The notes under the pieces were generated by a model, which did no database searches, was not told where the DNA came from, and worked only from the letters and a program-made list of their open reading frames with translations. 64,000 nucleotides of DNA. Origin: AcAMD-5 sp044343935 (GTDB lineage Bacteria; Actinomycetota; Actinomycetes; S36-B12; UBA5976). Shown here piece by piece: positions 51,056-59,356 of the stretch (its first letter is position 1; each line of letters starts with the position of its first letter). The DNA is taken from positions 3,777 to 67,776 of the forward strand of contig JBIJDU010000005.1 of assembly GCA_044343935.1 (NCBI GenBank), read 5' to 3'. A program made the translations under genes and the position numbers.

Positions 51056-51676
51056 ATGCGCAAAACAGTATTTCACTATGAAGCAGAGCTGCGCGTCGCT
51101 GGATTTACCGCAATTGCAGGTGTGGATGAAGCAGGTCGCGGCGCACTGGCTGGGCCGTTAGTGGTAGCGGCTGTGGTGTTGCCCCCCGATGGGGAACTAG
51201 TTGGCTTAACCGACTCAAAATTACTTTCGCCAAAACAGCGAACCAAGCTGAGACAAGAAATAGATCAGATTGCGTTGAGTGTTGGCATAATTGAGGTGAG
51301 TGCTGCTGAGATTGATGAGATCGGGATAGCACAGGCAGACATCCAGGGAATGCGACGGGCCTTAGCTCGGCTTACAACTGCTCCTGATTTTGTTATCACC
51401 GATGGATTTGCTGTTGATGGAATCGACCGACCAAATCTCGCGATGAAGAAAGGCGATCGGCTTTGTGCATCAGTTGCTGCGGCAAGTATTGTGGCAAAAA
51501 CTCACCGGGATGATTTAATGCTAACTTGGGCCGATTTGTATCCACAGTATGGCTTTGCCGAGCACAAGGGATACGGCACTTCACAACACATCGTAGCTTT
51601 GCGAGAATACGGGAACTCAGCGATTCATCGCAGCACGTTTATCTGGGATAAGAGCAGATCACTGGAGGCAAGTTGA
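51056..51676 (+). CDS. rnhB: Ribonuclease HII
   Basis: Removes ribonucleotides from DNA. The 206 residues have GVDEAGRGALAGPLVVAAV with the Asp-Glu active site, LTDSKLLSPKQR, the third acidic site in VITDGFAVDG, and KTHRDDLM. It is 2 bp after lepB and overlaps the DUF2469 gene. Confidence 0.96.
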   Translation: MRKTVFHYEAELRVAGFTAIAGVDEAGRGALAGPLVVAAVVLPPDGELVGLTDSKLLSPKQRTKLRQEIDQIALSVGIIEVSAAEIDEIGIAQADIQGMRRALARLTTAPDFVITDGFAVDGIDRPNLAMKKGDRLCASVAAASIVAKTHRDDLMLTWADLYPQYGFAEHKGYGTSQHIVALREYGNSAIHRSTFIWDKSRSLEAS

Positions 51677-51987
51677 GTTCAGAAGATTTAGAGCGCTACG
51701 AAGCTGAAGTGGAGCTCGGGCTTTATCGTGAGTATCGTGATGTTGCTACTTTATTCAAATATGTTGTGGAAACTGACCGTAGGTTCTACCTGTGCAATGA
51801 AGTTGATGTTCAGGTGCGTAGTGAAGTGGGCGGCGAAGTCTTCTTTGAAGTAAAAATTTCAGATGCCTGGGTGTGGGACATGTATCGCCCGGCAAGATTT
51901 GTGAAAAGCGTTCGAGTGCTTACCTTTAAAGATGTTAACGTGGAAGAGATCGCTCAGCCCGAATTGCAAATCCCCAACGAAAAGTAA
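51673..51987 (+). CDS. DUF2469 family protein
   Basis: A 104-residue conserved actinobacterial protein of unknown function. Its TTG start overlaps the rnhB stop. Features are ERYEAEVELGLYREYRDV, TDRRFYLCNEVDVQ and the aromatic DAWVWDMYRPARFVKSV, with no known motif. It nearly always follows rnhB in actinobacteria and here ends the operon. The YraN and ComM genes that often follow are missing. Confidence 0.88.
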   Translation: MSSEDLERYEAEVELGLYREYRDVATLFKYVVETDRRFYLCNEVDVQVRSEVGGEVFFEVKISDAWVWDMYRPARFVKSVRVLTFKDVNVEEIAQPELQIPNEK

Positions 51988-52042
51988 TTCACAGAGTCAA
52001 TCATTTTTTTATGAGTGGTCTCAGACTGAGTCAAATACTGCG

Positions 52043-52741
52043 ATGGGATCAGTTCGGGAACTACTAATCGATTTCTGTTCCAGTGTTGAACCAACTTCAA
52101 AAATGATAGCTGGCGTACTGGAGCATGGCATAGAGAATTTTCTTAGTAAGTCAAATCAATTACTTGCGTCAAAGCCAACCCATAATCAATCACCTGCATC
52201 GCTAACTAAATTCAATGTTATTACTTATCTAGATAAAGATTGGCCAAATCAACTATTTGATCTTGATGACGAAATGCCGTTGGTGCTCTGGGTAAACTGC
52301 GACTTGATAGAACTATTAGCGCTTGGATCAAGTATTGCACTTACTGGTCCGCAACAAATGTCAATCTCGGATGCTCGAATTGCTGGGCAATTAATTTCAG
52401 CCAGCGAAAACGCGGTGCGTCCGATTTTGACCGATGGTGCACGTGGCACCGGAGAGCTCTTGATTCGATTAGGAATAACTAAAAATGTTAAATTAGCAGT
52501 AGTTAAACCAACAGGATTACAGATAAATTCCACGCGCAATTTGAATTTACCGGACCAGGTAATACAAATTTCAGAATATGCACCAACTGTCATTGCTAGT
52601 AAAAACAGATTAGTAAGACGCAATCGGATCTTGGCCGCGTTGAGTTCACTTACTATTGCAATTTCACCTAGGCCTTATTCTGGCGCGGCAAGTATCTGGC
52701 ATTGGGCTGATTTGCTTGGCCGGAACAGGGTGTCGATTTAA
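52043..52741 (+). CDS. Degenerate DprA/Smf-like protein
   Basis: A 232-residue protein from ATG 52043 with no ribosome-binding site. The second half keeps the order of DprA landmarks: a WPNQLF segment for YPxxL, PLVLWVNCDL, a Rossmann-like SSIALTGPQ, TDGARGTGE where SGxARGID is expected, and RRNRILAALSSLTIAI matching RNRxIAGLS. The GSR motif and much of the N-terminal domain are lost. Its place just before xerC is the usual dprA locus. It could be a decaying competence gene or a repurposed nucleotide-binding protein. Confidence 0.6.
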   Translation: MGSVRELLIDFCSSVEPTSKMIAGVLEHGIENFLSKSNQLLASKPTHNQSPASLTKFNVITYLDKDWPNQLFDLDDEMPLVLWVNCDLIELLALGSSIALTGPQQMSISDARIAGQLISASENAVRPILTDGARGTGELLIRLGITKNVKLAVVKPTGLQINSTRNLNLPDQVIQISEYAPTVIASKNRLVRRNRILAALSSLTIAISPRPYSGAASIWHWADLLGRNRVSI

Positions 52742-52756
52742 CTCTCGGCGCGTGAC

Positions 52757-52785
52757 TTGACCTAATTGCGTTTAACTTGGACTCT
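52757..52785 (+). promoter_or_regulatory. Promoter of xerC
   Basis: TTGACC (52757-52762), a 17-nt spacer, then GACTCT (52780-52785), ending 6 nt before the xerC GTG. This is one of the better -35/-10 pairs in the window and predicts a leaderless mRNA. Confidence 0.5.
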
Positions 52786-52791
52786 TAGCGG

Positions 52792-53706
52792 GTGAGCAGG
52801 TCAATTGAGCGAAATTTAACTCAACTTCGAGATGAATTTGGACAATTTCTTGAGGTTGAGCGTGGCTTAAGTCAGCACACGGTGCGTTCCTACATTTCGG
52901 ATATATCTGACTTGATTGATTACTTACATCGCGAGGGTGATATCGCCATTGATGAGTTAACAATTCATGATCTGCGGGGCTGGTTGGCGGCAAATCATGA
53001 CCGCAATTTAGCTCCGGCGACTATGGCTAGGCGCGCTGCAGCAGTTAGAACTTTCACGCAGTGGGCACATCTGCGTAAGGGATTAACCGTGGACGTTGGG
53101 GCCCAACTGGTCTCACCAAAAGTTGGAAAAAAGTTGCCGGCAATTATTAGAGTTGAACAAGCAACTAAATTACTTGACACAATTGGTAAACATGCCGATG
53201 ACCCCGAGTCGTTGCGGGATAGTGCAATGCTGGAAGTGCTGTATGCCGCAGGAATTCGAGTCGCAGAATTAGTTGGTTTGGATATTGATGATTTAGATTT
53301 TGGTAGAAATGTTATTTCAGTTATTGGTAAAGGTAATAAAGAGCGTAAAGTGCCAATTGGCACACCCGCAGTGAAAGCGTTGGAATCCTATTTAACTCAT
53401 GGCCGACCAGCGCTTTGTACCAAAAATTCCAAGGCAGCATTGTTCTTAGGGTTGCGGGGAAAGCGAATTGACCAGCGGGTAGTGCGTGCCATGGTGCAGC
53501 AAGTGTTAACTGAAAATGGCTTAACCGATATTGGTCCGCACGGCTTTCGACATTCGGCGGCGACCCATTTGATTGAAGGTGGCGCAGACATTAGGTCCGT
53601 GCAAGAGTTATTAGGCCATGCTTCGTTAGTTACCACGCAGCGATACACACATGTGGCAAGTGAGCGTCTAAAAACTGTTTACAATCAAGCTCACCCTAGG
53701 GCGTAG
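52792..53706 (+). CDS. xerC: Tyrosine recombinase XerC
   Basis: Resolves chromosome dimers at dif with XerD. The 304 residues have the N-terminal core-binding SAM-like domain (about 1-95). The catalytic set is complete: Arg near 156 in AAGIRVAEL, Lys near 180, His-x-x-Arg at 250-253 in PHGFRHSAATHL, His near 276 in LLGHASLVTTQRYTHV, and Tyr near 285. The chromosomal context argues against an integrase of a mobile element. Its last 11 bp overlap the convergent M23 gene. Confidence 0.95.
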   Translation: MSRSIERNLTQLRDEFGQFLEVERGLSQHTVRSYISDISDLIDYLHREGDIAIDELTIHDLRGWLAANHDRNLAPATMARRAAAVRTFTQWAHLRKGLTVDVGAQLVSPKVGKKLPAIIRVEQATKLLDTIGKHADDPESLRDSAMLEVLYAAGIRVAELVGLDIDDLDFGRNVISVIGKGNKERKVPIGTPAVKALESYLTHGRPALCTKNSKAALFLGLRGKRIDQRVVRAMVQQVLTENGLTDIGPHGFRHSAATHLIEGGADIRSVQELLGHASLVTTQRYTHVASERLKTVYNQAHPRA

Positions 53707-54151
53707 CTGGTAACAACCTTGGGATCCCAAGCAAGTAAGGCATGGGATCTAGATAGTTTCTAGTTCCTATTCGTCGAACTCCGATATGAATGCAGTATTG
53801 ATCGCAATGCCCGCCAAGACCAACTAAGCCCACTATCTGACCTCTTGTAACCCGCTGACCTTTAATCAAAAACGAATCCACTGGCTCAAATGTCATCAAG
53901 ATAGTTGCCGTGGCAACGGTTAACACCGGACGGTCAACGACATAGCCAGAAAAATGCACCACACCAGATATAGGTGTCACTACAAATTCATCTGGCATGG
54001 CATCCAAATCAACCCCGCGATGGCCGCGGCCAAATTCGGTTTCAGGTGGTGAGAACGGTTGGAGCACCAAGCCACTGCCAGCTGGCGGGTTAGGAATTAC
54101 GCCTAAACCAGCGAGCCAACTTAATAAACCAATCAAAAAAAGGGCTTTCAC
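53696..54151 (-). CDS. Exported M23-family peptidase-like protein
   Basis: A 151-residue LytM-type domain behind an N-terminal hydrophobic signal or anchor (about 3-19). The metal motif HxxxD is present (HRGVDLD, His near 44). The later motif reads YCIHIGVR, so the first His of HxH is Cys and only His near 122 remains. As I recall, a Cys is common at this position in the actinobacterial M23 proteins next to rpsB. It may cleave peptidoglycan or regulate another hydrolase. The GTG start faces rpsB. Confidence 0.8.
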   Translation of the reverse strand: MKALFLIGLLSWLAGLGVIPNPPAGSGLVLQPFSPPETEFGRGHRGVDLDAMPDEFVVTPISGVVHFSGYVVDRPVLTVATATILMTFEPVDSFLIKGQRVTRGQIVGLVGLGGHCDQYCIHIGVRRIGTRNYLDPMPYLLGIPRLLPATP

Positions 54152-54161
54152 TGGGTGATTT

Positions 54162-54176
54162 TGCCGCTGAGCGGCA
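54162..54176. repeat. Perfect inverted repeat between the M23 gene and rpsB
   Basis: TGCCGCTgAGCGGCA, 7-bp arms around one base, 11 bp upstream of the M23 start codon. It could be an operator or an RNA hairpin. No T-tract follows on either strand. Confidence 0.4.
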
Positions 54177-54201
54177 GGCTATTTGTGAGGGAATCTGGCT
54201 C

Positions 54202-54386
54202 GGTGCATGAGTGCACCCTGGGGGTCGTACACTTCACCTTCGCACCAGCTTGCTGGTGACTTCGCACGATTAGCGTAGGAACTATCTGATTCGCCGGTCG
54301 AGGCAACTCGAACGAAGCAGATGCTGATCGTCAGGGTGAAAACCAAATTGGTTTTTACAGTAACCGGACCGCACGGAACTCCGTGC
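54202..54386 (+). promoter_or_regulatory. Structured rpsB leader with four hairpins
   Basis: Inverted repeats occur at 54202-54217 (GGTGCA/TGCACC), 54243-54258 (CACCAGC/GCTGGTG), 54339-54355 (AAAACCAA/TTGGTTTT plus a T-run, terminator-like) and 54371-54386 (GCACGGA/TCCGTGC). The last lies just before the ribosome-binding site AAAGGG. TAGCGT at 54271-54276 is a possible -10 box, so perhaps only the last two hairpins are transcribed. This suits autoregulation by S2, as known in other bacteria. Confidence 0.5.
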
Positions 54387-54403
54387 CAGAAAGGGCTGCC
54401 GAA

Positions 54404-55210
54404 ATGGCCGTCGTAACAATGCGTCAACTTCTTGATGCTGGTGTTCACTTTGGACATCAGACTCGTCGCTGGAACCCAAAAATGAAGCGCTTCATCATTA
54501 CTGAGCGCAATGGCATTTACATTATCGATCTGCAGCAATCACTTTCTTATATCGATCGCGCCTATGAGCAGGTTAAGGAAACTGTTGCCAAAGGCGGAAC
54601 TGTGCTTTTCGTTGGCACGAAGCGCCAGGCACAAGAAGCAATTCAAGAGCAGGCCAAGCGCGTTGGTATGCCATATGTAACTGAGCGTTGGCTAGGCGGC
54701 ATGTTGACTAACTTCAACACTGTAACCAAGCGCGTTCAACGTTTGAAAGAATTAGAACAGATAAATTTTGACGCAGTTGCTGGCAGTGGTCGCACGAAGA
54801 AAGAGCTTCTGATGATGCGACGTGAGAAAGAAAAACTTGAGCGTATGCTTTCAGGTGTTCGCGACATGCAAAAAGTTCCTAGTCTGATCTGGGTAGTAGA
54901 TACCAATAAGGAGCACATTGCAGTTACCGAAGCGCGCAAGTTAAATATTCCAGTGGTTGGAATTTTAGATAGTAACTGCGATCCTGCGCACGTGGACTTT
55001 GCAATTCCAGGAAATGACGATGCAATTCGTTCAATCCAGGTGCTAACAAAAATCATCGGTGATGCTGTTGCTGAAGGTCTAATTGCCCGTTCTCAGCGTA
55101 AGAACAATGACGCTGCAGCTGAACCTGCAGCAGAGCCTCTTGCCGAATGGGAGCAAGAACTGCTAACTGGCGCTGCTGATGCCGCACCGGCTGAAACCCA
55201 ATCCAAGTGA
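54404..55210 (+). CDS. rpsB: 30S ribosomal protein S2
   Basis: It is 268 residues from ATG 54404 (MAVVTMRQLLDAGVHFGHQ), with AAAGGG 8 nt upstream. The frame extends seven codons further up without support. RRWNPKMKRFI and LTNFNTV are typical of S2. The C-terminal tail of about 35 residues is Ala/Glu-rich. It forms an operon with tsf, 29 bp downstream. Confidence 0.96.
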   Translation: MAVVTMRQLLDAGVHFGHQTRRWNPKMKRFIITERNGIYIIDLQQSLSYIDRAYEQVKETVAKGGTVLFVGTKRQAQEAIQEQAKRVGMPYVTERWLGGMLTNFNTVTKRVQRLKELEQINFDAVAGSGRTKKELLMMRREKEKLERMLSGVRDMQKVPSLIWVVDTNKEHIAVTEARKLNIPVVGILDSNCDPAHVDFAIPGNDDAIRSIQVLTKIIGDAVAEGLIARSQRKNNDAAAEPAAEPLAEWEQELLTGAADAAPAETQSK

Positions 55211-55239
55211 TTTTCTGACAACCAAGAAGGAATAAATAA

Positions 55240-56070
55240 GTGAGTTATAGTGCTGCGGACGTAAAGCGTCTTCGTGAAGTTACTGGTGCTGGCATGTTGG
55301 ATTGTAAGAAAGCACTTGATGAAGCAGGTGGCGATTTTGATAAAGCAGTGGAAGCACTTCGAATCAAAGGGGCTAAGGATGTTGGCAAGCGCGAGGGACG
55401 CGACGCTTCAAATGGATTGATTGTTGCCATTGTTGAACCAACCGCTGCGGTTATGGTTGAGCTCAATTGCGAGACTGACTTTGTTGCTAAAACTGACGGC
55501 TTTCAGGCGCTGGCTGATGCTATTGCCAAGGCAGTTAAGGCAAGTTCACCAACTGATTTACAGGCACTTTTGGCGGCCAGTATGGCTGATGGTAAGAGCA
55601 TTAAAGATGCCTTAGTTGAGGCAAATGCCTCGATGGGTGAAAAAATTGAGGTTCGAAGGTTTGCAGTATTTAATGGCAACCCAGTTGATTCCTATCTACA
55701 CAAATCAGATCCAGCACTTCCACCAACAGTTGGTGTTGTGGTTGAAACTACCGCAGCAAATGCTCAGGTAACTAAGGATCTGGCGCAACACATTGCTGCG
55801 ATGGCACCTCGTTATTTAACTCGCAACGAAGTTCCAGCTGACGTAGTGGAAGCGGAGCGTCGTATTGCTGCAGAAACGGCAAAAGAAGAAGGCAAGCCAG
55901 AAGCTGCGATACCAAAGATTATTGAAGGGCGAGTTAATGGCTTCTTCAAGGACTTTGTGTTACTGGAGCAAGCCTTTGTTAAGGACAACAAAAAGAGTAT
56001 TGCTGCCATGCTCGAAGCAGAGGGTGTAACCGTAACTCGCTTTGCTCGCTTCAAAGTAGGACAGGCCTAG
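55240..56070 (+). CDS. tsf: Elongation factor Ts
   Basis: Nucleotide-exchange factor for EF-Tu. The 276-residue protein starts at GTG and has GAAGGA upstream. The UBA-like N-terminus VKRLREVTGAGMLDCKKAL and the core NCETDFVAKTDGFQ, with the EF-Tu contact TDFV, are intact. Part of the rpsB-tsf-pyrH-frr block. Confidence 0.96.
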   Translation: MSYSAADVKRLREVTGAGMLDCKKALDEAGGDFDKAVEALRIKGAKDVGKREGRDASNGLIVAIVEPTAAVMVELNCETDFVAKTDGFQALADAIAKAVKASSPTDLQALLAASMADGKSIKDALVEANASMGEKIEVRRFAVFNGNPVDSYLHKSDPALPPTVGVVVETTAANAQVTKDLAQHIAAMAPRYLTRNEVPADVVEAERRIAAETAKEEGKPEAAIPKIIEGRVNGFFKDFVLLEQAFVKDNKKSIAAMLEAEGVTVTRFARFKVGQA

Positions 56071-56103
56071 TCAGATACGCTTCCACCAAGCAAAGGAGAT
56101 CGC

Positions 56104-56838
56104 GTGAGTAAGTGGTCCATCGCGCCAAAGCAGGGTTGGAATCGGGTTTTGTTAAAACTCTCTGGCGAAGCATTGGCTGGTGGTGGCGGACTGGGTGTTG
56201 ACCCTGATGTCGTAGATTCAATTGCCAAACAAATTAAGGATGTAGTTGATGCTGGGACAGAGGTTTGTGTCGTAATTGGCGGTGGAAATTACTTCCGTGG
56301 CGCCCAACTTCAAGAACGAGGCATGGAGCGAGCGCGTGCTGATTACATCGGAATGCTCGGTACGGTGATGAACTGTCTAGCACTGCAAGATTTCCTCGAG
56401 CGACGTGGTGTTGCAACTCGAGTTCAAACTGCAATCTCAATGGGTCAGGTAGCTGAAAACTATATTCCCCGACGAGCGGTGCGCCATCTTGAAAAGGGCA
56501 GAGTAGTCATCTTTGGCGCAGGACTAGGTCAACCATTCTTCTCAACCGATAGCGCAGCAGTGCAGCGAGCCCTGGAAAATGATTGCCAAGTAGTTCTAAT
56601 GGCAAAGTCCATCGATGGTATTTATGACGCTGATCCAAGACAAAATCCAAACGCAACTAAATATGACGAAGTCACCTATGATGAAGTTTTGGCAAAAGAT
56701 TTAAAGGTTGCAGATGCCAGCGCAATTGGGCTAGCACGAGAGAATAATTTACCAATTGTGGTTTTTGATCTAACGGTATCGGGGAATATCGCACGCGCTG
56801 TCGCTGGCGAGCGCATCGGTACTCTAGTATCGGTTTAA
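56104..56838 (+). CDS. pyrH: UMP kinase
   Basis: Hexameric uridylate kinase (UMP to UDP). It has 244 residues with RVLLKLSGEALAGGGG, VVIGGGNYFRGAQLQ, TDSAAVQRALE and DGIYDADPRQNP. The GTG start has AAAGGAG 6 nt upstream. Lies between tsf and frr. Confidence 0.96.
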   Translation: MSKWSIAPKQGWNRVLLKLSGEALAGGGGLGVDPDVVDSIAKQIKDVVDAGTEVCVVIGGGNYFRGAQLQERGMERARADYIGMLGTVMNCLALQDFLERRGVATRVQTAISMGQVAENYIPRRAVRHLEKGRVVIFGAGLGQPFFSTDSAAVQRALENDCQVVLMAKSIDGIYDADPRQNPNATKYDEVTYDEVLAKDLKVADASAIGLARENNLPIVVFDLTVSGNIARAVAGERIGTLVSV

Positions 56839-56853
56839 CGAATTGAGGAAGTA

Positions 56854-57411
56854 ATGATTGAACAGGCATTAGCTGACGCAGGCAGCAAAATGGATAAAGC
56901 AATTGAGGTTGCAAAAGAAGATTTAGCAACTATCCGAACTGGCCGAGCCAATGCTGCCATGTTTAACAAGATTGTGGCTGAGTATTACGGCACCCCAACA
57001 CCACTGCAGCAGCTGGCTTCCTTTTCGGTACCAGAGGCAAGGGTTATTTTGATTGCGCCATTTGATAAGGGCGCGGTGACGGCAATTGAAAAAGCAGTGC
57101 GAGATTCAGATCTTGGTGTTAACCCAGTGTCTGATGGCACCGTAATTAGGGTATCACTGCCAGAGTTAACTGAAGAGCGACGTAAGGATTACATCAAGCA
57201 GGCGCGTGCCAAAGCAGAAGATGCAAAGGTTAGCGTAAGAAATATCCGCCGCGCCGCTAAAGAAGCGATTGATAAGTCAGTAAAAAATCATGAAGCGGGC
57301 GAAGATGATGGACGCCGTGCCGAGAAATCACTCGATGAGTTAACTGCAAAACACGTTGCAGCAATCGATGAATTACTTAAGCACAAAGAGGCAGAACTGC
57401 TCGAGGTATAG
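56854..57411 (+). CDS. frr: Ribosome recycling factor
   Basis: Releases ribosomes after termination with EF-G. The 185 residues show DLATIRTGRANAAMFNKI, YYGTPTPLQQLASFSVPEAR, LPELTEERRKDYIKQA and RRAAKEAIDK. GAGGAAG lies before the ATG. It is 15 bp after pyrH and 2 bp before cdsA. Confidence 0.96.
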   Translation: MIEQALADAGSKMDKAIEVAKEDLATIRTGRANAAMFNKIVAEYYGTPTPLQQLASFSVPEARVILIAPFDKGAVTAIEKAVRDSDLGVNPVSDGTVIRVSLPELTEERRKDYIKQARAKAEDAKVSVRNIRRAAKEAIDKSVKNHEAGEDDGRRAEKSLDELTAKHVAAIDELLKHKEAELLEV

Positions 57412-57413
57412 CA

Positions 57414-58235
57414 GTGCGCAGTCGTAGCGAGATAAATACTGGCCGAAATCTTCCACTTGCAACGCTAGTTGGATTGTTTCTATTTGGCCTGGTGCTGCTT
57501 AGCACGTTCGTTGCCAACTGGCTTTTTTTACCGTTACTGACTTTATTTATCATGCTTGCTGTGGTGGAGCTAGTTGATGTCTTTAACCGCAAGTCAGCAT
57601 CAATCTCCAGGCGTGCTTTACTTGGTTTAACTCCAGTTTTGTTTGCTGCTGCCTATTTCGGTGGCATTAACGAGTTACTTGCGGCATATGCGCTTAGCAT
57701 TATGGTCTTAATTATGGTTTCACTTCGAGCTGGCATTGATAACTTTATCAGTCGGATCACGCATTCGCTGCTGATTCTTACCTACCTACCATTTATGGCT
57801 GCATTTGTGTTAATTATGCTGAACCAAGCAGATGGAGCGCTGCGCGTATTGGCCTTTATTTTGCTCACAGTTGCAAGTGACACCGGTGCATACTTTGCCG
57901 GTATTTTTTTTGGCAAGCGACCGATGGCGCCAAAGATTTCACCAGCGAAGACCTGGGAAGGATTTGCTGGCGGAATGCTGCTTCAGTTGATTATGGGCGC
58001 GTTGGTGTTTCACTACTTTTTTGATGCGTCCATTTGGCTTGGCCTTCTGGCAGGTTTTGCCATGACCTTCACTGCCGTGATAGGTGATTTGTTTGAGTCG
58101 GCAATAAAGCGAGATGCTGGAATTAAGGACATGAGCGGGGTGCTACCAGGACACGGCGGCGTATTAGATCGATTAGATTCACTGATTCCTAATGCGCTAA
58201 TTGCTTGGGCACTATTTGGCTGGTTGCTGTCGTGA
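57414..58235 (+). CDS. cdsA: Phosphatidate cytidylyltransferase
   Basis: Membrane enzyme that makes CDP-diacylglycerol from phosphatidic acid, one step after PlsC. The 273 residues contain about seven or eight hydrophobic helices and the family signature SAIKRDAGIKDMSGVLPGHG followed by GVLDRLDS. SDTGAYFAGIFFGKR is a further conserved segment. The GTG start is 2 bp after frr, and the stop overlaps rlmN (GTGA). Confidence 0.95.
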   Translation: MRSRSEINTGRNLPLATLVGLFLFGLVLLSTFVANWLFLPLLTLFIMLAVVELVDVFNRKSASISRRALLGLTPVLFAAAYFGGINELLAAYALSIMVLIMVSLRAGIDNFISRITHSLLILTYLPFMAAFVLIMLNQADGALRVLAFILLTVASDTGAYFAGIFFGKRPMAPKISPAKTWEGFAGGMLLQLIMGALVFHYFFDASIWLGLLAGFAMTFTAVIGDLFESAIKRDAGIKDMSGVLPGHGGVLDRLDSLIPNALIAWALFGWLLS

Positions 58236-59356
58236 CAAATGAACTTTCAGATGTAACAGAACTGCCACGGCTAAAGTTTGTGGCCCCACGGCGGCAACCA
58301 CCACCGACACATCTGGCCGATCTTGGGTTGGTTAGGGCCCAGGAATTATGCGTTGAAAAAGGATTGCCTAAGTTTCGCGCTCAGCAGGTAGCTAAGCATT
58401 GGTATGGCAGATTTGAAACCGACCCGGCAGCGTTTACTGATTTGCCAGCAACTCAGCGGGGCGAGATACTGCAGTTGCTGTTACCAACTTTGCTAACTGA
58501 AGTTAAGCAAATTACCTGTGATAACGGTACTACCGCAAAATCACTTTGGAAGTTGCACGATGGTGCGCTGGTTGAATCAGTGTTGATGCGATATACCGAT
58601 CGAGCTACCGTTTGTATTTCATCCCAAGCCGGCTGCGGCATGGCCTGCCCATTTTGTGCAACGGGCCAAGGTGGATTAACTCGAAACCTTTCAGTGGGGG
58701 AGATTGTTGCGCAAGTTCAGCGGGCAGCATCAGATATGGCATTTGGTCGTATTGCGGGTGGTGTTGGTCGGTTATCAAATGTAGTTTTTATGGGAATGGG
58801 TGAACCGCTCGCCAATTACAACACAATTCTTACCGCGATTCGAAGAATGATCGACCCAGCCCCAAATGGCTTAGGTATCTCTGCCCGAGGAATCACTGTG
58901 TCAACTGTTGGCTTAGTGCCACGAATCCGTCAGTTAGCTGATGAGGGAATTCCAGTTACGCTGGCCGTATCACTGCATGCACCCGATGATGAATTAAGAA
59001 ATGAATTAGTTCCAGTTAACAATCGATGGAACGTGCGCGAAGTTTTAGATGCTGCTTGGTATTACGCTCGCCAAACAAAACGACGAGTTTCAATTGAATA
59101 CGCCATGATTAAAGATATAAACGATCAAGAATGGCGCGGGGATCGGTTGGGACGGATTTTGAGTGGCCACTTAACACATGTCAATTTGATTCCGCTAAAT
59201 CCCACCCCAGGATCAAAATGGACTGCATCCACCCCAGAAGCGGAAGCAAAATTTGTTGCGGCAATTGAACGACATGGCGTTCCGGTTACCATTCGAGACA
59301 CTCGTGGGCGTGAAATTGATGGCGCCTGTGGCCAACTAGCAGCTAAACCGGATTAA
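58232..59356 (+). CDS. rlmN: Dual-specificity RNA methyltransferase RlmN
   Basis: Radical-SAM enzyme that methylates C2 of A2503 in 23S rRNA and A37 in some tRNAs. It is 374 residues from GTG 58232, which overlaps the cdsA stop. The frame reaches nine codons further up inside cdsA. The cluster motif CGMACPFC is at about 135-142. GMGEPLANYN follows, and the mechanistic C-terminal Cys is near 366 in DGACGQLA. Its stop overlaps the convergent oxidase gene by 4 bp. Confidence 0.95.
   Translation: MTNELSDVTELPRLKFVAPRRQPPPTHLADLGLVRAQELCVEKGLPKFRAQQVAKHWYGRFETDPAAFTDLPATQRGEILQLLLPTLLTEVKQITCDNGTTAKSLWKLHDGALVESVLMRYTDRATVCISSQAGCGMACPFCATGQGGLTRNLSVGEIVAQVQRAASDMAFGRIAGGVGRLSNVVFMGMGEPLANYNTILTAIRRMIDPAPNGLGISARGITVSTVGLVPRIRQLADEGIPVTLAVSLHAPDDELRNELVPVNNRWNVREVLDAAWYYARQTKRRVSIEYAMIKDINDQEWRGDRLGRILSGHLTHVNLIPLNPTPGSKWTASTPEAEAKFVAAIERHGVPVTIRDTRGREIDGACGQLAAKPD

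Noticed and set aside
52792..53706. xerC as the integrase of a mobile element.
   Set aside because: Its neighbours are conserved housekeeping genes in their usual order, with no attachment-site repeats or phage genes.
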